Shown in pieces: positions 8,712 through 16,712 of a stretch of 64,000 nt of DNA. This DNA comes from Candidatus Eisenbergiella pullistercoris. Its GTDB lineage: Bacteria; Bacillota; Clostridia; Lachnospirales; Lachnospiraceae. The translations under genes and the position numbers were made by a program. The notes under the pieces were generated by a model, which saw only the letters and a program-made list of their open reading frames with translations, had not been told where the DNA came from and made no database searches. Numbering within the stretch: the stretch's first letter is position 1; every line of letters begins with the position of its first letter. Where the stretch lies: positions 1-64,000 of the forward strand of contig DXDD01000036.1 of NCBI GenBank assembly GCA_019115665.1. Reading direction: 5' to 3'.

Positions 8712-8738
8712 TACCGTTCAGCCTCCGGCTGAATGGTA
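8712..8738. repeat. Hairpin between cysK and metN
   Basis: TACCGTTCAGCC, loop TCC, GGCTGAATGGTA: a 12-bp stem with one G-T pair. It lies 10 bp after the cysK stop and 9 bp upstream of the metN -35 box. With no T-run it is a weak terminator at best; it could also be a regulator site. Confidence 0.6.
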
Positions 8739-8747
8739 ACCCCAGGA

Positions 8748-9674
8748 TCAAAAAAGCGGCGTGGACAGGTACCGGTCCCCGGAGTCCGGAAGCAGAACCA
8801 CGATCGTTTTTCCCTGATTTTCCGGCCGCCCGGCGAGGATCTGCGCCGCATGCAGGGCCGCGCCCGAGGAGATGCCCGCCAGGATCCCCTCCTGCGCCGC
8901 CAGCCTGCGCCCGGCGGCGTAGGCATCCTCTTCCCATACCGGGATCACCTCGTCGCAGATCCCGGTATCCAGCACCGACGGCACGAAGCCCGCGCCGATC
9001 CCCTGCAGGCCGTGCGCTCCCGCCTTCCCGCCGGAAAGCACAGCCGAGCCCGCCGGCTCCACAGCGACCACCCGGACCGCCGGAGCTTTCTCCTTCAGAT
9101 ATCTCCCCACGCCCGTAATGGTGCCGCCCGAGCCGACGCCCGCCACAAAAAGATCCACCCTTCCGTCCGTATCCTCCCAGATCTCCGGCCCCGTGGTCAG
9201 ATAATGGGCCTTCGCGTTGGAAGGATTGTCAAACTGCCCCGGAATGAACGCACCCGGGATCTGCTCCTTCAGCTCCTGCGCCTTCCGGATCGCCCCCGCC
9301 ATGCCTTCCTCTCCCGGCGTCAGAACGATATCCGCCCCATAGGCGGCCAGCAGCTTCCGACGCTCTTCGCTCATGGTTTCCGGCATGGTCAGGATCACCC
9401 GGTATCCCCGGACGGCCGCGATCGCCGCCAGGCCGATCCCCGTATTTCCGCTGGTGGGCTCGATGACCGCCGCTCCCGGCTTCAGGCTCCCGTCCGCCTC
9501 CGCGTCCAGGATCATCCGGAGCGCCGCCCGGTCCTTCACGCTTCCGGTGGGGTTCAGATATTCCAGCTTTGCCAGAAGCCGCACGCCTTCGATCCCCGCC
9601 TGTCCGGCATAATTTCCCAGCTCCATCAGAGGCGTCCGCCCGATCAGCTCCGTCACATTTTTCCGAATCTCCAT
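8748..9674 (-). CDS. cysK: Cysteine synthase (O-acetylserine sulfhydrylase)
   Basis: PLP enzyme that makes cysteine from O-acetylserine and sulfide in the cytosol. At 308 aa it matches the family's usual length. Visible motifs are NPTGSVKDR (the PLP-binding Lys), EPTSGNTGIG (substrate loop), GVGSGGTITG (PLP phosphate loop) and ISSGAAL. The SD AAGGAGG lies just before ATG. It has its own promoter with a candidate operator, and it precedes metNIQ on the same strand. CysK also partners the Rrf2-type regulator CymR in Bacillus, which makes the nearby rrf2-like gene notable. CysK versus CysM cannot be settled by eye, but CysK is favoured. Confidence 0.94.
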   Translation of the reverse strand: MEIRKNVTELIGRTPLMELGNYAGQAGIEGVRLLAKLEYLNPTGSVKDRAALRMILDAEADGSLKPGAAVIEPTSGNTGIGLAAIAAVRGYRVILTMPETMSEERRKLLAAYGADIVLTPGEEGMAGAIRKAQELKEQIPGAFIPGQFDNPSNAKAHYLTTGPEIWEDTDGRVDLFVAGVGSGGTITGVGRYLKEKAPAVRVVAVEPAGSAVLSGGKAGAHGLQGIGAGFVPSVLDTGICDEVIPVWEEDAYAAGRRLAAQEGILAGISSGAALHAAQILAGRPENQGKTIVVLLPDSGDRYLSTPLF

Positions 9675-9695
9675 CCCGCCCTCCTTAATTCACAC

Positions 9696-9711
9696 TATTC
9701 CAGTAGGATTA
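9696..9711. promoter_or_regulatory. Candidate Rrf2/CymR operator at the cysK promoter
   Basis: TATTCCAGTAGGATTA is a near-perfect palindrome (TATTCC/GGATTA) located just downstream of the cysK -10 box, about +4 to +19. It resembles the GGAATA-type half-sites reported for CymR. Assignment to the Rrf2 gene at 5183-5680 is inference. Confidence 0.5.
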
Positions 9712-9721
9712 TTATGTCCTG

Positions 9722-9750
9722 ATGATACTCCCCCGCCCGGCCCGTGTCAA
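9722..9750 (-). promoter_or_regulatory. Promoter of cysK
   Basis: Minus strand: TTGACA, 17-bp spacer, TATCAT. It lies back-to-back with the plus-strand promoter at 9757. Confidence 0.75.
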
Positions 9751-9756
9751 GCGGGA

Positions 9757-9785
9757 TTGTATCTCCCTGACTTTTGTGGTAGATT
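9757..9785 (+). promoter_or_regulatory. Possible promoter of the ABC-class ATPase gene
   Basis: TTGTAT, 17-bp spacer, TAGATT, 58 bp upstream of the ATG at 9843. It is divergent from the cysK promoter, with only 6 bp between the two -35 boxes. Confidence 0.5.
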
Positions 9786-9842
9786 ACAGTTACAGCCCCG
9801 AAGCGGGCTGCAGCCACTTCAAAAAAAGAAAGGATCTGCATC

Positions 9843-11630
9843 ATGAAAAGCTCAGAAGATTTAAGACGCCTGCTGCGCGCGGTGGATCATAAAAGCTACC
9901 CGGCCTACAAGGACCTGAAGGGACTCTATTCCTTCGGAAGCTTCGTCCTTGGCATCGACCATGTCCAGGGAGATCCCTTTGCCTCCCCGTCCCGGCTCAG
10001 CGTCCAGGTGGACGGCGCGAAGGCCGCCTTTCCGCCCGCTTATTATAAGGAAAAGCACTGCCGCATCGCCCTGCAGGATCACCTGAACCGGCTGTTTTTT
10101 AAGGAGATCGAAAAATATACCTTCCAGGCCAAAGGCTCCGGCAAGAGCGGCCTGATCGCGGTCAGCCGCTGCGGCCAGGAGGTGCTGGAGCGCTCCGCCG
10201 TCACCATCCGTCCGGCGGACGGCCAGCTTCTGGTGCGTTTTTCCGTGGGCTTTCCCGCAAACGGCCGCACCATCAACGCCTCCCAGCTGGAGCGCATCCT
10301 CTTTGAATTCCTGCCCTCCTGCGTCCAGGCGACGCTGTTTTACCGCAGGCTTCCCGCGGCGAAGGTTCAGGCCGTCATCCATCTGGCCGAGGACCAGCAG
10401 TTCATCCGCTCTCAGCTGGAGCCCCTGGGCCTGTGCGCCTTCGTGGCGAACGGCTCCGTCCTTCCCCGCCAGTCCGGCGTCTCCGACCGGCCCATGAAGG
10501 ACGGCATCCCCTTCGTTTCCCCGAAATCCATGGAGATCACCCTGAATCTTCCCCACCGCGGCCCCCTTTCCGGCATGGCCATCCGAAAAGGCATCACCCT
10601 CATCGTAGGCGGCGGCTATCACGGCAAGTCCACCCTCCTGGAGGCGCTGGAGCTGGGCGTCTACGACCACATCGCGGGCGACGGCAGGGAATATGTGATC
10701 ACCGACGGCACCGCGCTCAAAATCCGCGCCGAGGACGGCCGCAGCATCAAAAAAACGGACATTTCCATGTTCATCAACAACCTGCCCAACAAAAAGGACA
10801 CAAAGGCCTTTTACTCCGAGGACGCCAGCGGAAGCACCTCCCAGGCGGCCAACGTGATCGAGGGCATGGAGAGCGGCGCGAAGGTCTTTCTCATCGACGA
10901 AGACACCTGCGCCACCAATTTCATGATCCGGGACGAGCTGATGCAGCGGGTGGTCTGCCGGGAGGAGGAGCCCATCACCCCCTTCATCGAGCGGGCCCGC
11001 TTCCTCTATGAAAAATGCGGCATTTCCTCCGTTCTGGTCGCCGGAAGCTCCGGCGCGTACTTCTACATCGCGGACACCGTCCTTCAGATGGACCGCTACG
11101 TGCCGAAGGACATCACGGAATTTGCCCGAAAAGAAGCGGCGGAATACGCCGCCCGGAGGCAGAACGCCGTGCCCGAAGCCGCCGGCGCACAGGACCGCAC
11201 TGCCGGAAATGGCCGCAGCGCCGTGCCGGCCCGGCCCGCCGTCCAGCAGCTGCCCGATCCTGCCCTGCCCTCCTTCCACCGCGTTCCCTCCTGCAACATG
11301 GCCCTGCGAAAGGACGACCGCCTGAAGACCAGAAACCGCGGCACCGACGACGTTCAGCTGGGCCATGAAAACATCGACCTCCGTTATCTGGAGCAGCTTG
11401 CGGACCACGAACAGACCGCCGCCCTCTCCCGGATCCTCGCTCTGGCGGAAAAGAACCTGCTGGACGGCCGGAAGACCCTGACCCAGGTGGTGGACGCCGT
11501 CTGCGCCCTGATGGAAGAAAAAGGGCTTGCCGGCCTTTCATCCGGCGGAAGCCTTCTCTCCGACCTGGCCATGCCCAGACGGCAGGAGATCTTCGCCTGC
11601 TTCAACCGGTACCGGGGACTGAAGCTGTAA
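9843..11630 (+). CDS. ABC-class predicted ATPase (PF09818/COG3044 family)
   Basis: 595-aa cytosolic ATPase of a family with a long N-terminal domain, a central P-loop domain and a C-terminal domain. The P-loop is GGGYHGKST near residue 260 and the Walker B is KVFLIDEDTCATNF. VAGSSGAYFYIAD is a family-typical stretch before the C-terminal part. A Pro/Ala-rich linker (residues about 445-490) precedes the C-terminal region that contains RNRGTDDVQLG. Distant eukaryotic relatives include MRB1590, an RNA-binding factor, so a nucleic-acid role is possible; the bacterial function is unknown. SD AAAGGA lies 8-10 nt upstream. It is a single gene with its own promoter. Confidence 0.88.
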   Translation: MKSSEDLRRLLRAVDHKSYPAYKDLKGLYSFGSFVLGIDHVQGDPFASPSRLSVQVDGAKAAFPPAYYKEKHCRIALQDHLNRLFFKEIEKYTFQAKGSGKSGLIAVSRCGQEVLERSAVTIRPADGQLLVRFSVGFPANGRTINASQLERILFEFLPSCVQATLFYRRLPAAKVQAVIHLAEDQQFIRSQLEPLGLCAFVANGSVLPRQSGVSDRPMKDGIPFVSPKSMEITLNLPHRGPLSGMAIRKGITLIVGGGYHGKSTLLEALELGVYDHIAGDGREYVITDGTALKIRAEDGRSIKKTDISMFINNLPNKKDTKAFYSEDASGSTSQAANVIEGMESGAKVFLIDEDTCATNFMIRDELMQRVVCREEEPITPFIERARFLYEKCGISSVLVAGSSGAYFYIADTVLQMDRYVPKDITEFARKEAAEYAARRQNAVPEAAGAQDRTAGNGRSAVPARPAVQQLPDPALPSFHRVPSCNMALRKDDRLKTRNRGTDDVQLGHENIDLRYLEQLADHEQTAALSRILALAEKNLLDGRKTLTQVVDAVCALMEEKGLAGLSSGGSLLSDLAMPRRQEIFACFNRYRGLKL

Positions 11631-11650
11631 TAAACGCCGTTTCCCATGCC

Positions 11651-11679
11651 TTGCGCCTGCCTTCCTTATGCGGTAAAAT
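11651..11679 (+). promoter_or_regulatory. Promoter of the AAA-ATPase/nuclease-like gene
   Basis: TTGCGC, 17-bp spacer, TAAAAT, 30 bp upstream of the ATG at 11709 in a 78-bp intergenic gap. Confidence 0.6.
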
Positions 11680-11708
11680 AATACTGCATTGGGAAGGGAG
11701 GCGATTTT

Positions 11709-13385
11709 ATGTCCTGGAAGCCACTGCCGATCGGTGTGGATAATTTTGAAAATCTGATCAGAAACGGTTACTATTTTGCAGACAAGACCCTTTTTATCCG
11801 GGAACTTCTGGATATGAAGGGAGAAGTGAACCTCTTCACCCGTCCCCGCCGTTTTGGGAAAACCCTAAACATGAGCATGCTCCGCTGTTTTTTTGAAAAA
11901 AGCGGGGAAGATCCTGCCGTTCTCTTTTCCGGCACGAAAATCCTGGAAGCCGGAGAACAGTATCTGTCCCATATGGGACGATATCCGGTGATCAGCCTCT
12001 CTCTGAAATCCATGAAACAGCCCTCCCTGGAGCTTTCTCTTGCCATGCTCAAAAAAGCGGTCGGCGCAGAATTTTCCCGCCACTGGCAGGCCGTGCATGA
12101 CAGCGGGAAGCTGACAGGAGCCGCACTGGAACGCTATGTCCGGCTCCGGGATCTGAATGGATCCGATGCGGATTATGCAGACGCCCTTAAATACCTCTCT
12201 GAATGTCTGCATGCCTGTTTCGGAGAAAAGGCCATGATCCTGATCGATGAATATGATGTTCCGCTGGAAAACGCCTGGTTTCATGGATTCTATGATGACG
12301 TTCTCTTTCCGGTCCGCTCCCTGTTTGAGTCCGCCCTCAAGACAAATGACAATCTGGCTTTTGCGGTGGTTACCGGCTGCCTGCGGATCAGCAGAGAATC
12401 CATTTTTACCGGATTGAACAATCTCAGGATCCTGTCCGTCACCGATGATTCCTGCTCTGAGTATTTCGGCTTTACGCAGCAGGATGTGGATCAGATGCTT
12501 GCTTTTTATGATCTGTCTGACCGCACGGAAACGGTAAAACAATGGTACGACGGATACTGTTTCGGCAATACAGAGGTTTATAACCCCTGGAGCGTCATAA
12601 ACTTCGTATCCTCCTGCCGCAGAAACAGAAACGCTCTGCCCAGGCCCTACTGGTCCAATACCAGCTCCAATGACATTGTCCGCATTCTTGTGGAAAAATC
12701 GGATCTTTCCGTCCGCCGGGAGATTGAAACGCTCATTGAAGGCAGTTCCATTACGAAACCGGTTCACGAAGACATCACCTATGAAGATATGCAGTCCACG
12801 CAGGATAATCTCTGGAACTTTCTGTTTTTCACAGGTTATCTGAAAAAGCTGCGGGAATTTCAGGAAGAAGAAAATATCTATATCGAAATGACGATCCCCA
12901 ACCGGGAAGTCCGTTATATCTATAAAAATACCGTTCTGCACTGGTTTGAAGAAAAAACCGAAAAGAAAGAGCTGTCGCCTCTGTACGAGAGCATTCTGAA
13001 CGGCGATGCCGGAAAAATGGCTGAAATCCTTTCCGAAAACCTGATGGAAACCATCAGCTTCTATGATTATCAGGAAAGCTATTACCACGGCTTTCTGGCC
13101 GGAATGCTGAAAAACATCGGAAATTACATCGTTCTTTCCAACCGGGAAGCAGGAAACGGACGGCCGGATATTGTCCTTAAATATCCCAGCATACGCGGGA
13201 AGGCTGTCATTATCGAAATCAAGGTCGCCGGCTCCTGGAAAGAACTGAAGAAAAAATGCACAGAGGCCCTGAAGCAGATCGAAGAAAAAGATTACGAGGC
13301 GGAGCTTCGCCGGGAAGGGTATCAGAATATTATGAAATACGGCGTTGCCTTTTACAAAAAAGAGTGCATGGTGAAGTCAGGTTAA
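11709..13385 (+). CDS. AAA-ATPase-like protein with DUF1703 PD-(D/E)XK domain
   Basis: 558-aa protein. The N-terminal AAA-ATPase_like domain (PF09820) opens with LPIGVDNFENL and has a P-loop variant RPRRFGKTL. ILIDEYDVPL is the Walker B region. The C-terminal DUF1703 domain shows GRPDIVL followed by VIIEIKVAG, the D...ExK core of PD-(D/E)XK nucleases. These genes are very frequent in gut anaerobes, often in many copies, with unknown function. SD GGGAGG lies 8 nt before ATG. Base composition looks more AT-rich than the neighbouring ATPase gene, which may indicate transfer. It ends convergently, 22 bp from the prepilin peptidase gene. Confidence 0.88.
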   Translation: MSWKPLPIGVDNFENLIRNGYYFADKTLFIRELLDMKGEVNLFTRPRRFGKTLNMSMLRCFFEKSGEDPAVLFSGTKILEAGEQYLSHMGRYPVISLSLKSMKQPSLELSLAMLKKAVGAEFSRHWQAVHDSGKLTGAALERYVRLRDLNGSDADYADALKYLSECLHACFGEKAMILIDEYDVPLENAWFHGFYDDVLFPVRSLFESALKTNDNLAFAVVTGCLRISRESIFTGLNNLRILSVTDDSCSEYFGFTQQDVDQMLAFYDLSDRTETVKQWYDGYCFGNTEVYNPWSVINFVSSCRRNRNALPRPYWSNTSSNDIVRILVEKSDLSVRREIETLIEGSSITKPVHEDITYEDMQSTQDNLWNFLFFTGYLKKLREFQEEENIYIEMTIPNREVRYIYKNTVLHWFEEKTEKKELSPLYESILNGDAGKMAEILSENLMETISFYDYQESYYHGFLAGMLKNIGNYIVLSNREAGNGRPDIVLKYPSIRGKAVIIEIKVAGSWKELKKKCTEALKQIEEKDYEAELRREGYQNIMKYGVAFYKKECMVKSG

Positions 13386-13406
13386 AACCGGGAAGGGTTT
13401 TCTGCC

Positions 13407-14066
13407 TTATCCCATGAAAAGCCTGACGATCATCCCGATATAAAGGAACGGGACAAGCGGCATGCCCGCTTTTTCCGTTCCTTTGGTACGGATCAGACGG
13501 AATGCGGAATATGCGGCTCCCACAATACAGCCGTACAGAATCGCGCCCGTCACATACTCCGCCGTAAGATACAGCCCCATGACCAGAGACAGCTTCACAT
13601 CCCCGGCGCCCATTCTGCCTCTGCCGAGCAGATATCCCGCCCCGAAGCACAGCGCGCTGAAAGCCATGCCGGACACAGCGGAAGGCAGCAGCTCCCCCAT
13701 CGTCTCCCTTCCGGCCAAACCATACAGGCCCGCCGCAGCCGGAAACAGAAAGAAAAATCCGAGCAGAAGCTTATTCGGCACCACCCTTTCCCGCAGATCG
13801 GAGATACAGAAGAACAGCATCCCGGCAAGCATCAGATATACCAGCGCGAACCGCAGATCGGCGAAGCCGCACCTTCCCTGAAGAGACCAGAATCTGACCA
13901 GGGCAAGTTCTCCGATGCACAGGGCCGCCCGTTCGTCCTTCCGTGCAAACGGCCTCGCCCTCTGATTTTCCTCTTTTTTAAACTCCCGCCGGTACCACAG
14001 AAAAAGCAGCGAATACAGAACCGGCAGCATGAGCATGCCAGAGATAAGAGAAATGTATGCGATCAA
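13407..14066 (-). CDS. Type IV prepilin peptidase (A24 family)
   Basis: 219-aa membrane aspartic protease that cleaves leader peptides of type IV pilin-like proteins. Its two catalytic Asp residues are visible in CISDLRERVVPN and GAGDVKL (the GxGD motif). It has about six to seven hydrophobic segments and lacks the N-terminal methylase Cys-zinc domain, as in small archaeal-like or TadV/CpaA enzymes. The predicted start is TTG at 14066 with AAGGAG 11 nt upstream; an ATG 10 codons later lacks a clear SD. It starts 2 bp after the upstream GT4 stop, so it is probably the last gene of the glycan operon. No pilin genes are present in the window. Confidence 0.83.
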   Translation of the reverse strand: MIAYISLISGMLMLPVLYSLLFLWYRREFKKEENQRARPFARKDERAALCIGELALVRFWSLQGRCGFADLRFALVYLMLAGMLFFCISDLRERVVPNKLLLGFFFLFPAAAGLYGLAGRETMGELLPSAVSGMAFSALCFGAGYLLGRGRMGAGDVKLSLVMGLYLTAEYVTGAILYGCIVGAAYSAFRLIRTKGTEKAGMPLVPFLYIGMIVRLFMG

Positions 14067-14068
14067 TT

Positions 14069-15286
14069 CTATTTCTGCTCCTTTGCCTCCTCCGCCATCT
14101 CCCGGATCCGCTCCACATAGGCCTCCCCGGAAAACTGCGCGGCGCGCGCCGCCGCCGCCCGGCTGTATTTCTCATACAGCGCCTCATCAGAAAGGAGCCG
14201 CTCCATCTGCCCGGCAAGCTTTCTCTCCTCCTCCGTGATCACGGACGCGTCCAGATTCTTCTTTTCCTCCATCACCGGAACCAGAATCCCATAGTCCGCA
14301 TCCAGATATTCCTGGCGGCGGGAAACCGCGTCAAAATCGTCAGAAAGGATCTCGGCAGGGCCGGTCATGCAGTTGGCGGATATGACGGGGATACCGAGGG
14401 ACATGGCCTCCACCAGCACGTTGGGAAAGCCTTCGTTGATGGAGGTCATCACATACATGCGGCCGAGAGCCAGGTAAGGGAAGGGGTTCTTCTTCACGCC
14501 GGGGAAGCTCACCGCGTCAGAAATCCCCAGATCCTCCGCAAGCTTCCAGTATTCCTTAAAATCGCCCTCGCCCACGATCAAAAGTCTCGCATCCCCGTAT
14601 TTCCGGTGAAGCAGGGAAAAACTTTTGAGCAGATGCCAGAAGCCCTTCACGTCATCCTGGCGTCCCATGGAGACGATCACCCGGCCGCAGCCCGCAAAGG
14701 GAAGCCGATCCTTCTCCCCCGCCTCTTTCGCCTGAGCCTGGATGCCGGCCAGATCAAAGGGATTGTACAGAGTGCATACCTTCCGACAGGAAAAACGCTC
14801 CTCCAGCTCCCGCTGGATCAGCCTGGAGCAGGAAACCACCCGGTCCGAACAGCGGCAGAACAGGCGCAGAAGGCCGGGATTTCCCATATCCATGTAGCTG
14901 CGCACGCCGCACCAGATTTCCGCCCGCTTTGTTCCCTCCCGCTTTGCCGCGTTCCTTCGGAACGGACGCATTCCGGAAAACACGTTCACCAGGTTGGCGG
15001 TGGGACCGAAGCTGTAGGCGATATCGATGCCGTATTCCGCTTTCAGGGCAGCCACTCTTTTTGCCCGCCGGAATACATTGAGCACCTTTCCCGCCTTCCC
15101 TTCCACGCTCTTCATGTGGATATCCATCACATGAAGGCCGCGGATATCATAGGCGATGTCCATGGCGCTGAAAATTACGATATAGACCTCATAGTATGGC
15201 TCCAGAAGCCGGGCCGTGGCAACGCATACCCGTTCAAAACCGCCCTGGTGCAGCATGGGCACGATGAGCATGATCTTTTTTTTCAT
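14069..15286 (-). CDS. Glycosyltransferase family 4 enzyme
   Basis: 405-aa GT-B cytosolic glycosyltransferase. The N-terminal acceptor half begins MLIVPMLHQGGFERV, the Gly-rich loop typical of GT4. The donor half has VSMGRQDDVKGFWHLL and the EX7E-like region NEGFPNVLVEAMSLG. It would add one sugar to the lipid-linked glycan. Donor and linkage cannot be read. It is followed within 2 bp by the prepilin peptidase gene and preceded by another GT4. Confidence 0.85.
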   Translation of the reverse strand: MKKKIMLIVPMLHQGGFERVCVATARLLEPYYEVYIVIFSAMDIAYDIRGLHVMDIHMKSVEGKAGKVLNVFRRAKRVAALKAEYGIDIAYSFGPTANLVNVFSGMRPFRRNAAKREGTKRAEIWCGVRSYMDMGNPGLLRLFCRCSDRVVSCSRLIQRELEERFSCRKVCTLYNPFDLAGIQAQAKEAGEKDRLPFAGCGRVIVSMGRQDDVKGFWHLLKSFSLLHRKYGDARLLIVGEGDFKEYWKLAEDLGISDAVSFPGVKKNPFPYLALGRMYVMTSINEGFPNVLVEAMSLGIPVISANCMTGPAEILSDDFDAVSRRQEYLDADYGILVPVMEEKKNLDASVITEEERKLAGQMERLLSDEALYEKYSRAAAARAAQFSGEAYVERIREMAEEAKEQK

Positions 15287-15308
15287 ATGGAATTCTCCTG
15301 CTTTTCTC

Positions 15309-16712
15309 TCAGTTTCCTTCTCCCAGATAAAGTCTTTCCAGGAATCTCACCTGATCCGACACGTCGAATCCGGCGTCTTTTATGGCCTGCGCCATCTGTT
15401 CTCTCTCGTAATCCCTGCGCGCGAGCACCCTCTGCGCCCAGGCGGCGGCTCCCTGCGAAAGGGGCAGCGCCTCAGCCAGCGGCGTGATCAGCACCTCGTC
15501 CGTCACGCTGTCCGACACCAGGCAGCGAAGGCCGGCAGCCTGCGCCTCGATCACGGAGCCGGGCAGGCCCTCAAAAATGGAGGGAAAGACGAAAAAATCC
15601 ATGGCCATATAGTAATCCGCCACCTGCGCCTGATTTCCCGCAAAGATCACTCGGTCAGAAAGGCCGAGGGACGCGGCCTTTTCCCGCACGGACTCCATCA
15701 GTCCGCCCTCGCCCACCAGAAGGAGGCGGGAGGCGGGGATTTTCTTCTGAATCTGCGCGAACACGTCCAGCAGAAAGGCGTGATTTTTCATATGGCCGAA
15801 GCGGCCCACGTGACCGATGACAAACTCACGCTCCCCAATTCCAAGCTCCGAGCGTTTCCGCGCCCTTGTCCGCGCACAGAACGAAAACCCGGAAGCGTCA
15901 ATGGCGTTGGGAACGGTGGTCACCCTTCCCGCGTCCTCCATTTTTTTCCCGAATACGGCTTCGCCCGCGAGGCGGGAACAGGTCAGGCAGACGTCCGCCT
16001 TTTTCCCCAGGTTCCTGCGCAGGAAGCGGGTCAGCATGCCCTTCAGGCCGGGATCCACCCCGGCGCTCCTGGCGTGGGCGATGGTGAGGGGTACGCCGGC
16101 GGCTTTTGCAATGGGCAGGTAAATGGAGGCGGTGCTCGTCATATGTCCATGTACTGCCGCATAGACCGGACGCCCCTGGATCGAGTGCATCCGGAAAAAG
16201 TCCTTCCACGCCTTCCGGTATTCCAGCCAGTTTACCGCCCGGAAGCGCGGAACCCGGTAGATATGACCGCCAAGGCTTTCGATTTCTTTGTCAAAAAAGC
16301 CTTCCTCCTGCGTGTGGACGCAGAAGTCAAACTGGATCCGGCTCCTGTCCAGATGCCGGTAGCTGTCCATCACCCGGCTTTCCGCGCCGCCGAGGCCGGT
16401 CCCGCCCAGCACCTGCAGCACCCGGACCGGCGCCCGCTGCGCCTGGACCGACGTCGGCTGCACCCGGACCGGCGCCTGCTGCGCCTGGATCGACGTCGGC
16501 TGCGCCTGAACCGGCGCCTGCTGCCGGCGGAAATCCTTCTGCTGCCCGGCCCCCGTTTTCCCCGCCGTTTTTTTCTCCGGCTTTTTCTCCGGCTTCCTCT
16601 GTTCCATTTCTCTGTTCATCTTTTCCCGGTTCCCTTTCCCGTTCTGCCGCCGCGCGTCCCCCTGCGGCCGGCATCTCTGATGCCGCTCTGATGTCTCTTT
16701 GATGCCTCTCAC
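15309..16712 (-). CDS. Glycosyltransferase family 4 enzyme with repetitive N-terminal extension
   Basis: The catalytic part starts at about residue 98 with VRVLQVLGGTGLGGAES, normally the very N-terminus in this family. EGLPGSVIEAQAAG carries the donor-site EX7E motif. About 95 residues precede it: a Lys/Arg/Glu-rich stretch, then a Gln/Pro/Val repeat with a 14-residue period. The track start is a GTG at 16712 whose GTGA overlaps the upstream deacetylase stop. ATGs at 16619 and 16607 are alternatives, and no start has a strong SD. The repeat appears to be tandem copies of the codons just before the original start, which suggests recent expansion. Confidence 0.8.
   Translation of the reverse strand: MRGIKETSERHQRCRPQGDARRQNGKGNREKMNREMEQRKPEKKPEKKTAGKTGAGQQKDFRRQQAPVQAQPTSIQAQQAPVRVQPTSVQAQRAPVRVLQVLGGTGLGGAESRVMDSYRHLDRSRIQFDFCVHTQEEGFFDKEIESLGGHIYRVPRFRAVNWLEYRKAWKDFFRMHSIQGRPVYAAVHGHMTSTASIYLPIAKAAGVPLTIAHARSAGVDPGLKGMLTRFLRRNLGKKADVCLTCSRLAGEAVFGKKMEDAGRVTTVPNAIDASGFSFCARTRARKRSELGIGEREFVIGHVGRFGHMKNHAFLLDVFAQIQKKIPASRLLLVGEGGLMESVREKAASLGLSDRVIFAGNQAQVADYYMAMDFFVFPSIFEGLPGSVIEAQAAGLRCLVSDSVTDEVLITPLAEALPLSQGAAAWAQRVLARRDYEREQMAQAIKDAGFDVSDQVRFLERLYLGEGN
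16419..16531. repeat. 42-bp tandem repeat (about 2.7 copies) in a GT4 gene
   Basis: CACCCGGACCGGCGC recurs at 16419, 16461 and (as CGCCTGAACCGGCGC) 16503, a 42-bp period. It encodes 14-residue units of the type QAPVRVQPTSVQAQ. Confidence 0.8.

Noticed and set aside
8638-8747. SAM riboswitch or T-box before metN
   Set aside because: The leader after the promoter is under 40 nt and lacks the S-box core; the upstream hairpin alone is not sufficient.
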